From an uncultured Lachnospiraceae bacterium (GTDB lineage: Bacteria; Bacillota; Clostridia; Lachnospirales; Lachnospiraceae), in the NCBI GenBank assembly GCA_910585635.1, contig CAJUFE010000018.1:1-64000 (forward strand): a DNA stretch of 64,000 bases. Direction: 5' to 3'. Below are positions 63,948 through 64,000 of this stretch, in pieces. A program made the position numbers and the translations under genes. Numbering within the stretch: the stretch's first letter is position 1; each line of letters opens with the position of its first letter. Under the pieces are notes generated by a model. It was not told the origin of the DNA. It made no database searches and was given only the letters and a program-made list of their open reading frames with translations.

Positions 63948-64000
63948 TGTATGCAGGTTCAGCGCCTGTCCGCTCTCGCCCAACAGGAGGGCCGATAAGA
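63891..64000 (-). CDS. DMT/EamA-family transporter, C-terminal end only
   Basis: The last 35 codons of a minus-strand gene that begins beyond the window: LSALLLGESGQALNLHTLAA, then LLLVCLGIYVVNREK and stop. The final amphipathic and hydrophobic helix with ALLLGE and LGIYVVN is typical of EamA drug/metabolite transporters. The same ending next to cobB suggests this gene once preceded cobB directly. Confidence 0.75.
   Translation of the reverse strand, partial: LSALLLGESGQALNLHTLAALLLVCLGIYVVNREK

Overview
The window looks like a gut Clostridia (Bacillota), most likely Lachnospiraceae. This is inferred from strong AGGAGG-type ribosome sites, YesM/YesN-type two-component genes, cysteine-type sulfatases beside an anaerobic sulfatase-maturating enzyme, a lysine riboswitch on an NhaC-family gene, two AAA-ATPase/PD-(D/E)XK genes of a family abundant in gut anaerobes, and sugar ABC operons. 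No rRNA, tRNA, CRISPR array or transposase was found. Bases 1-43 are not genomic: they are an Illumina TruSeq adapter with its i5 index, so the first gene is cut there.

Layout. 44-10.6 kb: a truncated FMN/FAD flavoprotein and its TetR regulator with an iterated operator; thioredoxin with a convergent Crp/Fnr regulator; an unrecognised 332-aa protein; a large repeat-bearing leucine-rich surface protein; a CAP-domain secreted protein; a lone receiver; TraX. 10.8-15.4 kb: RpiB-like isomerase, pgi, and an NhaC-family transporter under a lysine riboswitch. 15.5-17.2 kb: AAA-ATPase/nuclease. 17.3-31 kb: a locus for sulfated uronic-acid oligosaccharides, probably glycosaminoglycan disaccharides: TauE/SafE-type anion exporter, YesM/YesN pair, two sulfatases, GH88 unsaturated glucuronyl hydrolase, sugar ABC transporter and anSME. 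The exporter gene and the ABC operon share a conserved promoter, which ties sulfate disposal to substrate import. 31-35.5 kb: a membrane alpha/beta-hydrolase with an attenuator-like leader, and a GH2 enzyme. 35.7-42 kb: an apparent organophosphate operon (phosphatase-superfamily enzyme, ABC transporter, OPA-type MFS).

42.2-50.3 kb: MATE pump, AraC regulator, LacI regulator, and a GH32 sucrose/fructan operon. A TTTTACATTTGCACAA-like motif recurs in the AraC/LacI intergenic region, inside lacI, and upstream of the binding-protein gene. 50.6-57.4 kb: a xanthine-dehydrogenase-type molybdenum hydroxylase operon and a PucR-type regulator. Its FAD subunit carries a whole GltD-like oxidoreductase inside it, and its catalytic subunit has an in-frame TAG where the catalytic glutamate is expected. 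57.4-61.6 kb: relics (a cobB fragment, an AraC start joined to an xdhB end) around a second AAA-ATPase/nuclease gene, then cobB. 61.6-64 kb: a Septu-like PtuA/PtuB defence pair between two 58-bp copies of the 3' end of a DMT-transporter gene; the window ends inside that gene.

Start codons were chosen by ribosome-site spacing. Several short ORFs need a single-base correction to become sensible; with the adapter at the end, sequence error must be weighed against real decay.
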